DNA of 64,000 nucleotides from Mycolicibacterium sp. S2-37 (GCF_017352375.1 NZ_JAFEVR010000014.1:1-64000); one strand, 5' to 3'. Positions 34,521-44,145 are shown, counted from the first letter of the stretch. The notes: a model not told the origin generated them from the sequence alone. Translations and numbers: made by a program.

Positions 34521-37132
34521 GTGACCTCGGCTTCCGCCAGTATGGTGGTCGGCCCGAACCGCTGTTCAGGTCCGGTGTATGCGCTCAGATCCGTCGCCTC
34601 GATGGGGCGGGCGTACAGAAAACCCTGCTGCACAGCACACCCCGCGTCGCGCAGCCACTGCGCCTGGTCTGGCGTCTCGACGCCCTCGGCGATCAGATCG
34701 GCCTGCATGCAGGTGGCCACCGCGATCTGACTGCGAACCAGCCGCTGTACCCGCTCATTGGCGTGGACCTCGGCGACGAACGAGCGGTCGATCTTCAGCC
34801 AGTCGACGGGGACGTGCATGAGATTGGTCATGCTGGCGTGGTCCACGCCGAAATCGTCGATGGCCAGGTGGAACCCGATCTCATGTGCCCGGCACAGCGC
34901 CGCATAGGCCGGTGCGGGGTCGGCATTGAAGGCGCGTTCGGTCAGCTCCAGGCAGATGCTCGCCGGCGCCAACCCGTGGTCCCGGCGAGCACCGTCGAGG
35001 TGCTCCAGGAAGCCGGCGTCGAGAACCTGATCCGGGGACAGGTTCACATGCAGTCGCACGTCCTGCCTGCCGAGGGCCGCGTAGTCGGCGAAACTGCGGG
35101 TGAGGATCCACTGCCCGAGTGCGGTGACCTGTCCGCTGGCCTCGGCCAGCGCGATGATCTCGGTGGCCGGTATCTCCTCGTCGCCGAGTCGCCAGCGCAC
35201 CAGGGCCTCGAGGCCCACGAGTGCGCCGGTCTGGGAGTCCACGATCGGTTGGTAGACCATCCGGAAATCCGAGCGTGCGATGGCGTCGGCCACCGCGGAC
35301 CGCAGATACGCCTTGCCCTGGTGGCGGGACCCGATCACGTCGGTGTAGAGCACGCATTCCCCCGAGCGGCTCTTCTTCGCCTCGAACATGGCCATATCGG
35401 CCTGGGTCAGCAGGTCCTCGGTGGTCTGCGCGCTGGCGCCCAGACACGAGATGCCCATGCTCAGCGAGGGCTGGATGGTCACGTCGCGGCAGTGCACCGG
35501 TCGGGTCTGGACCTCGCGCAGGATCCTGTTGCCGGTTGTCAGGGCCGCACCGGTCGACGGGAGGTTCTCCAGCACGACCACGAACTCGTCGCCACCCACG
35601 CGACAGACCAGGGTGTCGTCGCTGACCGCCGCGCGGAGTCGGGTGGCCATTTCGAGCAGCAGGTCGTCCCCGGTGTCGTGACCGTAGGTGTCGTTGACCG
35701 CCTTGAAACGGTTGACGTCGGCATAGAGCAGCGCGACCAGACCGTCCGCGCCCGCGTCCGGTTCGGCCAGCGCGGCGAGCCGTTCGGTGAGCTGTCTGCG
35801 GTTGGCCAGATCGGTGAGGGGATCGTGCGTGGCCAGATGACGGATCTCGGTCTGAGCGTGTTTGATCTCGGTCAGATCGTGGACCACCACCGCGACGTGC
35901 AGATCGACCGGATCGCCGATCGGCGACAGCGTGATCGTCACGTCGACGGGGCGGCCGTCGCCGGAGACCAGCGTCATCTCCAACGCCATCTCCTGGTGCG
36001 AGGCCAGCGTGGCGGCCAGTTGATCGCCGAGCCGCTGCCGGTCGGCGTGGATGGCGAGATCCACGATGGACCGGCCCATCGGTGGCTCGTGGTCGCGGCT
36101 GAAAAGGGCCGTCGCCGCCCTGTTGCAGCTGCGGATCCGCCCGGCGGCGTCCACGGCGAGGATGGCGTCACCGGTGGCCTGCATGACGGCGGCGTACTCG
36201 GCCTGCACCCGCCACAGCGTCGCGTTGGAGACGGCGAGGGCGGCTGCCACCGAGGCCCCGCGGAACAGCGCACGGTCGGTCTCGGAGAACGGCGGACCGC
36301 CGGCCCGGCCGATGCAGAGCACACCGACGCGCTCACTGCGGGCCGTCAGCTCTTCGACCAGCACGGCCTGATAGGGGTCGGTTGCGCCGGTGGTGCCCAC
36401 GAGGTGATCGACCAGCCAGGTGCGCAGGAGTTCCGGCGTGCCGCCGTGCTCCGGCGGCGACAGCGAATCGTGCCAGGCGCCGTCGACGGTGGGCAGCCGA
36501 AGCACGCAGTCGGCGTCGAACATCTGGCTCAGCTCGGTGACGATGGCCTTCTCCAGTGAGGCCACGTCGATGCTGGCTTCGGCGAAGATGTTGGTCAGCC
36601 GCTCCCGGCGCCGGGTGACGGCCAACTCCTCGCGCTGCCTGATCTCGGCCGACCGGGCGGCCTGGAGTTGTTGCTCGTGGAGCTTCGTCGCCTCGCTGCG
36701 CAGCCGCGCGAAGGACTGCTCCAGCTCCAGCAGCGCCTTCACCTTCGCGAACAGCACCTGCCGGGAGACCGGCTTGACCAGGTAGTCGACGGCGCCGAGG
36801 TCGTAGCCCCTGCCGAGGTCACCGGCTTCGGCCTGCCCGGTGAGGAAGATGATCGGGGTCGATGCCGTCTCCTCGGCCTCCCTGATCAGCTGCGCGGTCT
36901 CGAAGCCGTTCATGCCTGGCATGTTGATGTCCAGCACGACGACGGTCACCCGCCGCTGCAGCAGCACGGTGAGCGCCTCTTCGCCGGAACCGGCCTGGAG
37001 GATCTCGCAACTCAGCGGGGTGAGGACGGTGGACAGCAGGTCGCGCAACCGCGCGTCGTCGTCGACGACCAGGACGGCCTGCTCGGAGCCGGGGGCCGCC
37101 GGCGCCTCATGCGCTGTTTCGGGGTCAAGCAC
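34517..37132 (-). CDS. Receiver-GAF-PAS-GGDEF-EAL protein (cyclic-di-GMP turnover)
   Basis: An 871-aa bifunctional signalling protein. A receiver domain lies at ~18-135 (VLDINMPGMNG, KPVSRQVLF). A coiled stretch, a GAF-like domain (~190-310) and PAS (~320-430) follow. The diguanylate cyclase domain has an intact GGDEF at 513-517. The EAL phosphodiesterase has GLEALVRW (Glu642), IDDFGVDH, LKIDRSFV and IAEGVETPDQ. Both active sites look intact, so it could make or degrade c-di-GMP depending on receiver phosphorylation. It is the first gene of the operon and is probably the output of the downstream hybrid kinase. Confidence 0.93.
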   Translation of the reverse strand: MLDPETAHEAPAAPGSEQAVLVVDDDARLRDLLSTVLTPLSCEILQAGSGEEALTVLLQRRVTVVVLDINMPGMNGFETAQLIREAEETASTPIIFLTGQAEAGDLGRGYDLGAVDYLVKPVSRQVLFAKVKALLELEQSFARLRSEATKLHEQQLQAARSAEIRQREELAVTRRRERLTNIFAEASIDVASLEKAIVTELSQMFDADCVLRLPTVDGAWHDSLSPPEHGGTPELLRTWLVDHLVGTTGATDPYQAVLVEELTARSERVGVLCIGRAGGPPFSETDRALFRGASVAAALAVSNATLWRVQAEYAAVMQATGDAILAVDAAGRIRSCNRAATALFSRDHEPPMGRSIVDLAIHADRQRLGDQLAATLASHQEMALEMTLVSGDGRPVDVTITLSPIGDPVDLHVAVVVHDLTEIKHAQTEIRHLATHDPLTDLANRRQLTERLAALAEPDAGADGLVALLYADVNRFKAVNDTYGHDTGDDLLLEMATRLRAAVSDDTLVCRVGGDEFVVVLENLPSTGAALTTGNRILREVQTRPVHCRDVTIQPSLSMGISCLGASAQTTEDLLTQADMAMFEAKKSRSGECVLYTDVIGSRHQGKAYLRSAVADAIARSDFRMVYQPIVDSQTGALVGLEALVRWRLGDEEIPATEIIALAEASGQVTALGQWILTRSFADYAALGRQDVRLHVNLSPDQVLDAGFLEHLDGARRDHGLAPASICLELTERAFNADPAPAYAALCRAHEIGFHLAIDDFGVDHASMTNLMHVPVDWLKIDRSFVAEVHANERVQRLVRSQIAVATCMQADLIAEGVETPDQAQWLRDAGCAVQQGFLYARPIEATDLSAYTGPEQRFGPTTILAEAEVT

Positions 37133-37263
37133 GCGACTTCACCCCACCTAGGTTTTCGATCAAAGCTGCCCGTCCCCGCGTCGACACGCATTGCCGTCGA
37201 CGGCGATTGCGATCATAGGTCGATCGCGGGCGGAGGGTGGCCGACCTCGCGGAATGCCTGCGC

Positions 37264-38259
37264 TTACCGGGTCGCGCCCACGGGCGTCGATGACTCGGGC
37301 ACCGGCGTGACGAGTTCGCCGGTGCGCAGGAACGCATCAAGATTGCGCAGCGTGAGCGCCTCCATGGCGGCCCTGGTCTCGACGGTGCCGCTGGCGACGT
37401 GCGGGAGCAGCACCACGTTGTCCAGGCTCAGCAGCGCCTCGGGTACGCGCGGTTCGTCGGCGAAGACGTCGAGCCCCGCGCCGGCCAGCCGGCCACGGGT
37501 CAATGCGTCCACCAGTGCCGTCTCGTCGACCACGCTGCCGCGGGCGATGTTCACCAGGTAGCCGTCCGGGCCCAGCGCGTCGATCACGGTCGCGTCCACC
37601 AGGTGGCGCGTACCCGAGCCGCCGGCGGCCGCGATGATGAGGATGTCGACGCGGCGAGCCAACTCGACGGGGGAGTCGAGGTAGGTATACGCCGAGCCGG
37701 CTTTCGGGCTGCGGTTGTGGTAGCTGATCGGGCAGCCGAACACCTCGAGCCGTGCGGCGATAGCGCCCCCGATGCGGCCGAGCCCGATCACGCCGACGCG
37801 TTTGCCGCTCACCTGCCGGGTGAGCGGGTAGTTGCCGTCGACCGGCCACCGACCGGCCCGGACGTAGCGGTCGGCGGCCGAGAACCGGCGCAGCGTGTCG
37901 ATGGTGAGACCGACGGCGGTGTCGGCCACGCAGTCGGTCAGGACGTCGGGGGTGTTGCTCACCAGCACTCCGCGCGCGGCGGCAGCCGCCGTGTCCGTCG
38001 TGTCGTATCCGACGCCGAAGTTGACGACGGCCCCCAGATTCGGCAGTCGGTCCATCAGCGCGGCGTCGACACCGGTGCGACCGGAGGTGACCACCGCGGT
38101 GACCTCAGCGCCGTGATCGGCGAGGAAGCGCTCACGCGCGCCGGCTTCGTCGGGAAGCGCATCGGCCGCGTAGTCGGTGCGCAGCGTCTCGGCGAGCGAG
38201 GGCTTCAGCGGACCGACCTGCAGAACGCGGCGGGCGGCGGTGGCGGGGAAATCAGACAC
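37264..38259 (-). CDS. D-isomer-specific 2-hydroxyacid dehydrogenase (hydroxypyruvate/glyoxylate reductase type)
   Basis: A 331-aa NAD(P)-dependent dehydrogenase. The GTG at 38259 (V-SDFPATAAR) has a GAGGAG ribosome site; a longer frame to 38349 runs over the promoter. The Rossmann motif is VGVIGLGRIGGAIA. The substrate Arg lies in NIARGSVVDE, the Glu in FADEPRVPE and the His in LLPHVASGT. It is divergent from the ABC importer operon and shares a promoter layout with the glucarate genes, so a role in sugar-acid metabolism (hydroxypyruvate, tartronate or glyoxylate reduction) is inferred. Confidence 0.9.
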   Translation of the reverse strand: MSDFPATAARRVLQVGPLKPSLAETLRTDYAADALPDEAGARERFLADHGAEVTAVVTSGRTGVDAALMDRLPNLGAVVNFGVGYDTTDTAAAAARGVLVSNTPDVLTDCVADTAVGLTIDTLRRFSAADRYVRAGRWPVDGNYPLTRQVSGKRVGVIGLGRIGGAIAARLEVFGCPISYHNRSPKAGSAYTYLDSPVELARRVDILIIAAAGGSGTRHLVDATVIDALGPDGYLVNIARGSVVDETALVDALTRGRLAGAGLDVFADEPRVPEALLSLDNVVLLPHVASGTVETRAAMEALTLRNLDAFLRTGELVTPVPESSTPVGATR

Positions 38260-38283
38260 GGTTCTCCTCGGAGTCTCAGCAGT

Positions 38284-38314
38284 ACCGTAGGCGCGGCCGC
38301 GGATACCCGTCCAA
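38284..38314 (-). promoter_or_regulatory. Promoter of the 2-hydroxyacid dehydrogenase gene
   Basis: On the minus strand TTGGAC (38314-38309) and TACGGT (38289-38284) are spaced by 19 bases, about 25 bases before the GTG at 38259. It is the same layout as the promoters at 22493-22523 and 45730-45760. The stretch 38260-38582 otherwise holds only divergent regulatory sequence and no gene that I can support. Confidence 0.45.
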
Positions 38315-38497
38315 CTCCGAATAAGTATGGGTTGATGCGTAAGGCGCATAGATCATGCCGCGGGCGAGGCGGTCAGGGCATCGGCCGTGGTCTTCCCGAG
38401 TGAACGCGCAGGTCAGGGGGTGTCGTGCGGCGCACGATGCCGTCTGGAGTGGACGGCGCGCGTCGATCTGACACCCGCCGTTGGGCGTTTCGATGGG

Positions 38498-38527
38498 TTG
38501 ACGGCACTTCCCGGCCGTCCCTAGCGT
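38498..38527 (+). promoter_or_regulatory. Promoter of the Dpp/Opp-type importer operon
   Basis: TTGACG (38498-38503) and TAGCGT (38522-38527) are 18 bases apart. The -10 context GTCCCTAGCGTG resembles GTCCTAGCGTG of the glucarate operon promoter at 22518. The leader is about 50 bases with a good TGGAGG ribosome site before the ATG at 38583. Confidence 0.5.
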
Positions 38528-38582
38528 GTGGCTGCGGTCACAAACCGCATCCACATACGTGGACATCACTTCTGGAGGTGCC

Positions 38583-40166
38583 ATGAGGCGAACCGGCCCG
38601 ACGCCACGGCGTACCCACCGGACCGCGGCCGTCACCGTCGCCGCGGCGTCGGCGTGCATGCTGGCCGCCGGGTGCACGGTCGCCAACTCCGGCCACGGTG
38701 GCTACGACCCGGACACGCTGCGCGTGGTCCTGCAACAGGAACCGCCCACCCTCGAGCCGTGCGAGAGTTCGCTGACGTCGACGGGCATCGTGGTGCGCTC
38801 GAACATCACCGAACCGCTCATCGAACGCGACCCCGACAGCGGCGACCTGCAACCCCTGCTGTCGACGGGCTGGCGGCAGACCTCCGAGACCGAGTGGACG
38901 TTCGACATCCGGCCCGGCGTGACCTTCTCCGACGGCAGCCCGTTCACCGCGCAGGACGCGGCGTTCTCGATCGACCGCGCGGTCAACTCGGATCTGCAGT
39001 GCAATGTCGACGGCTACGTCTTCGGCGACGAAAAGCTCGGGATCGCGGCACCGAACGACACCACGCTGACCGTCTCGACGGCGGCACCGGACCCCATCCT
39101 CCCGCTGCGTCTGTCCTTCGTCGAGATCGTGCCGCGCACCACGAGCACGGCCGAGAAGGTGCGCGAGCCGATCGGCACCGGACCGTACGCGATCGGTGAC
39201 TGGGAATACGGACAGAAGCTGCTGCTGCAGCGCAACGAGACCTACTGGGGTCAGGCGCCGGCATTCGCCCGCGCCGAATACCAGTGGCGCAGCGAGGGCA
39301 GCGTGCGTGCGGCCATGATCACCAACGACGAGACCGACATCGCGGTCGGACTCGGTCCCGAGGACGGTGCGGGCGATCTCGGCGTGCCGTTCCAGAACAA
39401 CGAGACCACCGCGCTGCGTATGCAGGCCACCGAGCCGCCCCTGGACGACATGCGCGTCCGGCAGGCGATCAACTACGCCGTCAACCGGACCGGCATCGTC
39501 AAGGCGCTGTTCCGCGGCCTCGGCGATCCGGCATCGCAGCTGATCCCATCTGGCGTGGTCGGTTACAACGCCGATCTGCCGCTGTGGCCCCATGACGCCG
39601 ACAAGGCCAAGCAGCTCATCGACGAGGCCAGAGCCGACGGGGTCCCCGTCGACACCCAGATCCGGTTGATCGGGCGCACCGCGCAGTTCCCGAAGATCGC
39701 CGAGACGATCGAGGTGCTGCAGAGCGAGTTCAGCGAAATCGGGCTCAACGTGAAGATCGAGATGATGGATACCGCGGGGCAGCTGCAGTACCAGCTGCGG
39801 CCCTTCCCGGACGGCGCCGGGCCCTACCTGCTGATGATCATGCACGGCAACCAGGCGGGGGATGCGGCCTTCACCCTCGACCAGTACATGCTCAGTGACG
39901 GTCCGCAAGCCGCTTACGGCACACCGGAATTCGACCGCAAGATCCGCGCGGCCGAGGCGCTCACCGGTGCGGCCCGTCAGAACGCCTTCGCGGAGCTGTT
40001 CGCCGAGGAGCCCCGGGAGATCATGCAGATGGCCTACATCGCCCACATGAAGGGCATCCTCGGCAAATCCGCCCGCGTGGACTACACCCCCAATTCGGCA
40101 ACCGGCGACGAGATGCGGCTCGCCGAGATGCGGCCGGCCTCCAGCGACCGCACCGACGCCCAGTAG
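38583..40166 (+). CDS. ABC transporter substrate-binding lipoprotein, peptide/oligosaccharide (SBP_bac_5) type
   Basis: A 527-aa extracellular binding protein of the DppA/OppA family, anchored by a lipobox LAAGC (Cys ~29) after a Tat- or Sec-like signal with several Arg residues. Family motifs include GTGPYAIGDWEYGQK and the conserved MRVRQAINYAVNR helix. ATG at 38583 lies behind TGGAGG. It heads a five-protein importer operon. Such transporters carry peptides, nickel, or sugar-acid/oligosaccharide ligands. The linked gudD, IclR and dehydrogenases suggest a sugar acid here (inference). Confidence 0.92.
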   Translation: MRRTGPTPRRTHRTAAVTVAAASACMLAAGCTVANSGHGGYDPDTLRVVLQQEPPTLEPCESSLTSTGIVVRSNITEPLIERDPDSGDLQPLLSTGWRQTSETEWTFDIRPGVTFSDGSPFTAQDAAFSIDRAVNSDLQCNVDGYVFGDEKLGIAAPNDTTLTVSTAAPDPILPLRLSFVEIVPRTTSTAEKVREPIGTGPYAIGDWEYGQKLLLQRNETYWGQAPAFARAEYQWRSEGSVRAAMITNDETDIAVGLGPEDGAGDLGVPFQNNETTALRMQATEPPLDDMRVRQAINYAVNRTGIVKALFRGLGDPASQLIPSGVVGYNADLPLWPHDADKAKQLIDEARADGVPVDTQIRLIGRTAQFPKIAETIEVLQSEFSEIGLNVKIEMMDTAGQLQYQLRPFPDGAGPYLLMIMHGNQAGDAAFTLDQYMLSDGPQAAYGTPEFDRKIRAAEALTGAARQNAFAELFAEEPREIMQMAYIAHMKGILGKSARVDYTPNSATGDEMRLAEMRPASSDRTDAQ

Positions 40167-40183
40167 AAGAGAAGGGCCGAATC

Positions 40184-41110
40184 ATGTTCCCGTTCGTCCG
40201 GCGCCGGATGTACACCAGCGCACTGCCGTTGATCATCGTGCTGCTGGGGGTGTTCCTGCTGGCCCGCCTCACCGGCGACCCCACCAACCTGTACCTGCCG
40301 GAGTCGGCCACCCCGGAGCAGCGGGCCGAATTCGCCGCCCAGAACGGTTTCGACCAGCCGCTGCTGACCCAGCTGGGCGACTACTTCCGCGGTGTGTTGC
40401 ATCTGGACTTCGGAAACTCCCTGCGCACAGGCGAATCCGCTTCGGAGATGGCGCTGCGCGCCTTTCCCGCGACCCTGCAGCTCGCGCTGGTCACCATGCT
40501 GCTGGCGATGGTGGCCGCAGTCGTCATCGGCTGCTGGGCGGCCTACCGGCCTAACTCGCTGGCCGACCGATTCTCGAGTCTGCTGTCGATGACCGCGGCC
40601 AGCATCCCGGACTTCTGGTTCGCCATCACCGGTGTCTGGCTGTTCGCGGTCCTGCTGGGCTGGTTGCCCACGTCGGGCACCGGCAGCGCACTGTCGTGGA
40701 TCCTGCCGATCGCGACGCTGATGATCCGGCCGCTGGGCGTGCTCACCCAGGTGGTCCGCGGCGCGATGGTGTCAGCGCTGTCGGCGCCCTACGTCCGGCT
40801 CGCCCGCAGCAAGGGCGCCAGCGACATTCGCGTCGTCAGCCACCACGCGCTGCGCAACGCGGCCGCGCCCGCCCTCACGGTGGCGGGTGACCTCGCCGTC
40901 GGCCTGATCAACGGTGCGGTGGTCGTCGAAGCCATCTTCGGGTGGCCGGGCATCGGCAAGCTGATGATCGACGCGATCCTGCAGCGCGACTTCGCGGTCC
41001 TGCAGGCCGCGGTGCTGCTCACCGCCGTGAGCATCTTCCTGCTCAACATCCTCATCGACGCCTGCTACGCGCTGCTCGACGCGCGCGTACGGGAACCGGC
41101 ACGAGTCTGA
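40184..41110 (+). CDS. ABC transporter permease (DppB/OppB type)
   Basis: A 308-aa inner-membrane permease with six helices. The N-terminal OppB signature TGDPTNLYLPESATPEQ is in the first loop. The cytoplasmic EAA-type coupling loop is VRLARSKGASDIRVVSHHALRNA. It follows the binding protein by 17 bases and precedes the second permease by 20 bases. Confidence 0.94.
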   Translation: MFPFVRRRMYTSALPLIIVLLGVFLLARLTGDPTNLYLPESATPEQRAEFAAQNGFDQPLLTQLGDYFRGVLHLDFGNSLRTGESASEMALRAFPATLQLALVTMLLAMVAAVVIGCWAAYRPNSLADRFSSLLSMTAASIPDFWFAITGVWLFAVLLGWLPTSGTGSALSWILPIATLMIRPLGVLTQVVRGAMVSALSAPYVRLARSKGASDIRVVSHHALRNAAAPALTVAGDLAVGLINGAVVVEAIFGWPGIGKLMIDAILQRDFAVLQAAVLLTAVSIFLLNILIDACYALLDARVREPARV

Positions 41111-41130
41111 CGGACGACAGGAGACACGAA

Positions 41131-42123
41131 GTGAGTACCCAGATCGACTACGTGCCGGCGAAACCCACCACGGCCATCGTCGGCGAGGCCGATGCGGGGC
41201 CGAAGCGTAGACGCGGCACCTCGACGTGGCTGCGGCTCCTGCTCAACGACCGGGTGGCCGCCGTGGCGGCCACCGTGCTGGGCCTGGTGATCCTCACCGC
41301 GGTCTTCGGCCCCATGCTGATGGGCGATCTCGCGACGCGGATCGACCTCGACAACTCGAATCAGGCGCCGTTCACGCTCGCCCACGGCTGGGCCAACATC
41401 CTGGGCACCGACCCGCTGGGCCGCAGCATGCTGGCCCGACTGATCGTCGCCAGCCGCACCACCCTGTCGGTCGCGATACCCGCGGTGGTCATCTCGGCGG
41501 TGATCGGGTCGATCGTCGGCATGTGGGCCGGCTATCACCGCGGCTGGCGGGAGACCGTCGCCATGCGAGTGGCCGACGTCATCATGAGCTTCCCGTCGCT
41601 GCTGTTGGCCGTCGTCGTGTTGTACGTGTTCTCCCCGAGTGCGGCCAACATCGTGCTGGTGCTCGCACTGACCCGCATTCCGGTCTACCTGCGCACCGCG
41701 CGCGCCGAGTCAGCCGAACTGCAGAGCCGGTTGTTCGTCGACGCGGCAAGGACTTTCGGCGCCGGAGCGTCATCGATCATCATGCGCCACGTGGTGCCGA
41801 TCGTGCTGCCGACCCTGTTGACCGTGGCGACCCTGGACTTCTGCTACGTGATGTTGGCGGAGAGCTCCTTGAGTTTCCTTGGCATCGGGATCCAGCCGCC
41901 CGACGTCAGCTGGGGCCTGATGGTCTCCCAGGGCCGCACCTATCTGCACACCGCATGGTGGCTGTCGTTCTTCCCCGGCCTGGCAATCGTCATCACCACC
42001 GTGTCGGCCACCATCCTCGCCGCCTGGGCCCGAATCGCGACCGATCCCGGCCAGCGGTGGCGCCTCACCGTCCCCCAGAAGCGCCTGTCCCGCTTCGCCA
42101 AGACCACGAAGGCACTCTCATGA
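41131..42123 (+). CDS. ABC transporter permease (DppC/OppC type)
   Basis: A 330-aa permease, GTG at 41131 (V-STQIDYVPAK) with a GACAGGAGA ribosome site. The N-terminal cytoplasmic stretch and six helices are typical of DppC. HGWANILGTDPLGRSMLARL is the OppC-type signature and the coupling loop is AARTFGAGASSIIMRHVVPI. Its stop overlaps the start of the ATPase as ATGA. It pairs with the DppB-type permease. Confidence 0.94.
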   Translation: MSTQIDYVPAKPTTAIVGEADAGPKRRRGTSTWLRLLLNDRVAAVAATVLGLVILTAVFGPMLMGDLATRIDLDNSNQAPFTLAHGWANILGTDPLGRSMLARLIVASRTTLSVAIPAVVISAVIGSIVGMWAGYHRGWRETVAMRVADVIMSFPSLLLAVVVLYVFSPSAANIVLVLALTRIPVYLRTARAESAELQSRLFVDAARTFGAGASSIIMRHVVPIVLPTLLTVATLDFCYVMLAESSLSFLGIGIQPPDVSWGLMVSQGRTYLHTAWWLSFFPGLAIVITTVSATILAAWARIATDPGQRWRLTVPQKRLSRFAKTTKALS

Positions 42124-43136
42124 CAGCATTGGCAGACCATCTGACCGACGAGAAGATCAACGCGGGGCCGGCACTCGAGGTCGACGGCATGTCCGTCGAC
42201 ATCCGCACCATCACCGGAACCGTCCGCGCGGTCGACAAGGTGTCGTTCTCCGCGCACCGCGGCGAGACGCTGGCGCTGCTCGGCGAATCGGGCTGCGGAA
42301 AGTCGATGACCGCCACCGCACTGGTGGGTCTGCTCGAACCCGTCGCCGAGGTCACCGAGGGGGCTGCGCGGCTGGTCGGCGAGGACCTGTTCACCGCCGA
42401 CCGCAAGACCCGCCGCAAGCTGGCGGGGACCGAACTGGCGATCGTGTTCCAGGATGCACTGACCGCGCTGAACCCGCTCTACACCGTCGGCACGCAGCTC
42501 GCCGAGCCGTTCCGGATCCACCAGGGGATGAGCGCGAAAGAGGCCAGGGGCAAGGCGATCGAACTGATGACCCGGGTGGGGATCCCGCAGCCGGAGTCGC
42601 GGCTGAACTCCTACCCACACCAGTTCTCCGGCGGTATGCGCCAACGCCTGCTGATCGCGATGGCGGTCGCGCTCAATCCCAGCGTCCTGATCGCCGACGA
42701 GCCCACCACCGCACTGGACGTGACCGTGCAGGCCCAGATCATGGCGCTGTTGAAGGATCTGCGCACCGAGTTCCACATGGCCGTCGTACTGATCACCCAC
42801 GACCTCGCGCTGGTCGCCGAGGAGGCCGACCGGGTGGCCATCATGTACGCGGGCAACATCGTCGAAACCGGTCCGGTGGCCGAGGTGTTCGCCAACCCGA
42901 GACATCCCTACACCAAAGGCCTGCTGAACTCGGTCCCGGTCAGCGCCGTACGGGGTGAGCCGCTCAAGTCGATCGGCGGTGCGCCGCCGGACCTGCACTC
43001 GATTCCGTCCGGTTGCGTGTACCAGGACCGCTGCCCGCTCGCGGCGGAGATCTGCACGACCAGGCCCGCGCTGGCCGACGTGGGCTCCGGTCGTCAGGCG
43101 GCCTGCCACTTCTCCGAGGAGGTCTCCAATGTCTGA
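42120..43136 (+). CDS. ABC transporter ATP-binding protein (DppD/OppD type)
   Basis: A 338-aa ATPase, ATG at 42120. Walker A is GESGCGKSMT, the ABC signature FSGGMRQRLLIAMA and Walker B VLIADEPTTALDVT, followed by the H-loop ITHDLALV. The C-terminal oligopeptide-transporter extension has clustered Cys (CVYQDRCPLAAEIC, ~305-325) that bind a 4Fe-4S cluster in relatives. It overlaps dppF-like by eight bases. A long open frame from 41226 is an artefact over the permease gene. Confidence 0.95.
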   Translation: MTALADHLTDEKINAGPALEVDGMSVDIRTITGTVRAVDKVSFSAHRGETLALLGESGCGKSMTATALVGLLEPVAEVTEGAARLVGEDLFTADRKTRRKLAGTELAIVFQDALTALNPLYTVGTQLAEPFRIHQGMSAKEARGKAIELMTRVGIPQPESRLNSYPHQFSGGMRQRLLIAMAVALNPSVLIADEPTTALDVTVQAQIMALLKDLRTEFHMAVVLITHDLALVAEEADRVAIMYAGNIVETGPVAEVFANPRHPYTKGLLNSVPVSAVRGEPLKSIGGAPPDLHSIPSGCVYQDRCPLAAEICTTRPALADVGSGRQAACHFSEEVSNV

Positions 43137-44145
43137 TCCGACCGCCGCGCCGTTGCTGACGGTGCGCGATCTGCGCAAGTCGTTCCGGGTGCCCGGCGCG
43201 GGCAAGCGCCGGCTGTGTGCGCTCGACGGCATCACCCTGCACCTCGGACGCGGCGAGACGCTCGGCCTGGTGGGCGAATCCGGTTGCGGCAAGTCCACGC
43301 TGGCCCGCACGCTGATGATGCTGGAGCGCCCCGACTCCGGCACCGTCCGGTTCGACGGCATCGACCCGTACCAGCTGCGCGGCAGCGAGCTGCTCAAGTT
43401 CCGCCGCCGCGTGCAGATGGTGTTCCAGGATCCGTACGCGTCGCTCAACGCCCGGATGTCGGCCGGCGACATCATCGCCGAGCCGTGGCGCACCCACCGC
43501 TCGCTCTACCCGAACCGGCGCGACCGTGACATGCGGATGCGCGGGCTGCTCGACCTGGTCGGTCTGGGCGCCAAGGCCGCCGACAAGTATCCGCAGGAGT
43601 TCTCCGGCGGTCAGCGTCAGCGCATCGGCATCGCCCGGGCGCTCGCGCTGAACCCGGACGTGATCATCTGCGACGAACCGGTGTCCGCACTGGACCTGTC
43701 GGTACAGGCCCAGGTGCTCAACCTGCTCAACGACCTGCAGGAGCAACTCGGCATCTCCTACATCTTCATCAGCCACGACCTGTCGGTGGTGCGCCACGTC
43801 GCCGACCGGGTGGCCGTGATGTACCTCGGTCGCATCATCGAGAACGGCCCCACCGCACCGGTTTTCGACCGGGCGAACCATCCCTATACTGCGGCGTTGA
43901 TGTCGGCGGCGCCCAAGCTCGACGCCGGCCAGCGCCGGGAGCGCATCCTGCTGCGCGGCGAGGTGCCCTCGCCGCTCGACCCGCCGTCGGGCTGCCGCTT
44001 CCGCACCCGCTGCTGGCGCGCCACCGATGTCTGCGCGACGGCCGGGCCGCCCACCGCGGTCGATCCGCAGGCGCCCGAGCACATGGCCGAGTGCTTCCAC
44101 CCCCTGCAGGCCGAGGAGACCCCCGTGGTGACGATGTCGGCGTGA
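43129..44145 (+). CDS. ABC transporter ATP-binding protein (DppF/OppF type)
   Basis: A 338-aa second ATPase of the importer, ATG at 43129 (MSDPTAAPLL). Walker A is GESGCGKSTL, the signature FSGGQRQRIGIARA and Walker B VIICDEPVSALDLS, with H-loop ISHDLSVV. The C-terminal Cys cluster (CRFRTRCWRATDVC) is also present. It overlaps the TauE-like gene as GTGA, which places that exporter in the same transcript. Confidence 0.95.
   Translation: MSDPTAAPLLTVRDLRKSFRVPGAGKRRLCALDGITLHLGRGETLGLVGESGCGKSTLARTLMMLERPDSGTVRFDGIDPYQLRGSELLKFRRRVQMVFQDPYASLNARMSAGDIIAEPWRTHRSLYPNRRDRDMRMRGLLDLVGLGAKAADKYPQEFSGGQRQRIGIARALALNPDVIICDEPVSALDLSVQAQVLNLLNDLQEQLGISYIFISHDLSVVRHVADRVAVMYLGRIIENGPTAPVFDRANHPYTAALMSAAPKLDAGQRRERILLRGEVPSPLDPPSGCRFRTRCWRATDVCATAGPPTAVDPQAPEHMAECFHPLQAEETPVVTMSA

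Noticed and set aside
34763..36559. 598-aa plus-strand open frame over the GGDEF/EAL gene
   Set aside because: Shadow frame; the GGDEF and EAL motifs are on the minus strand.
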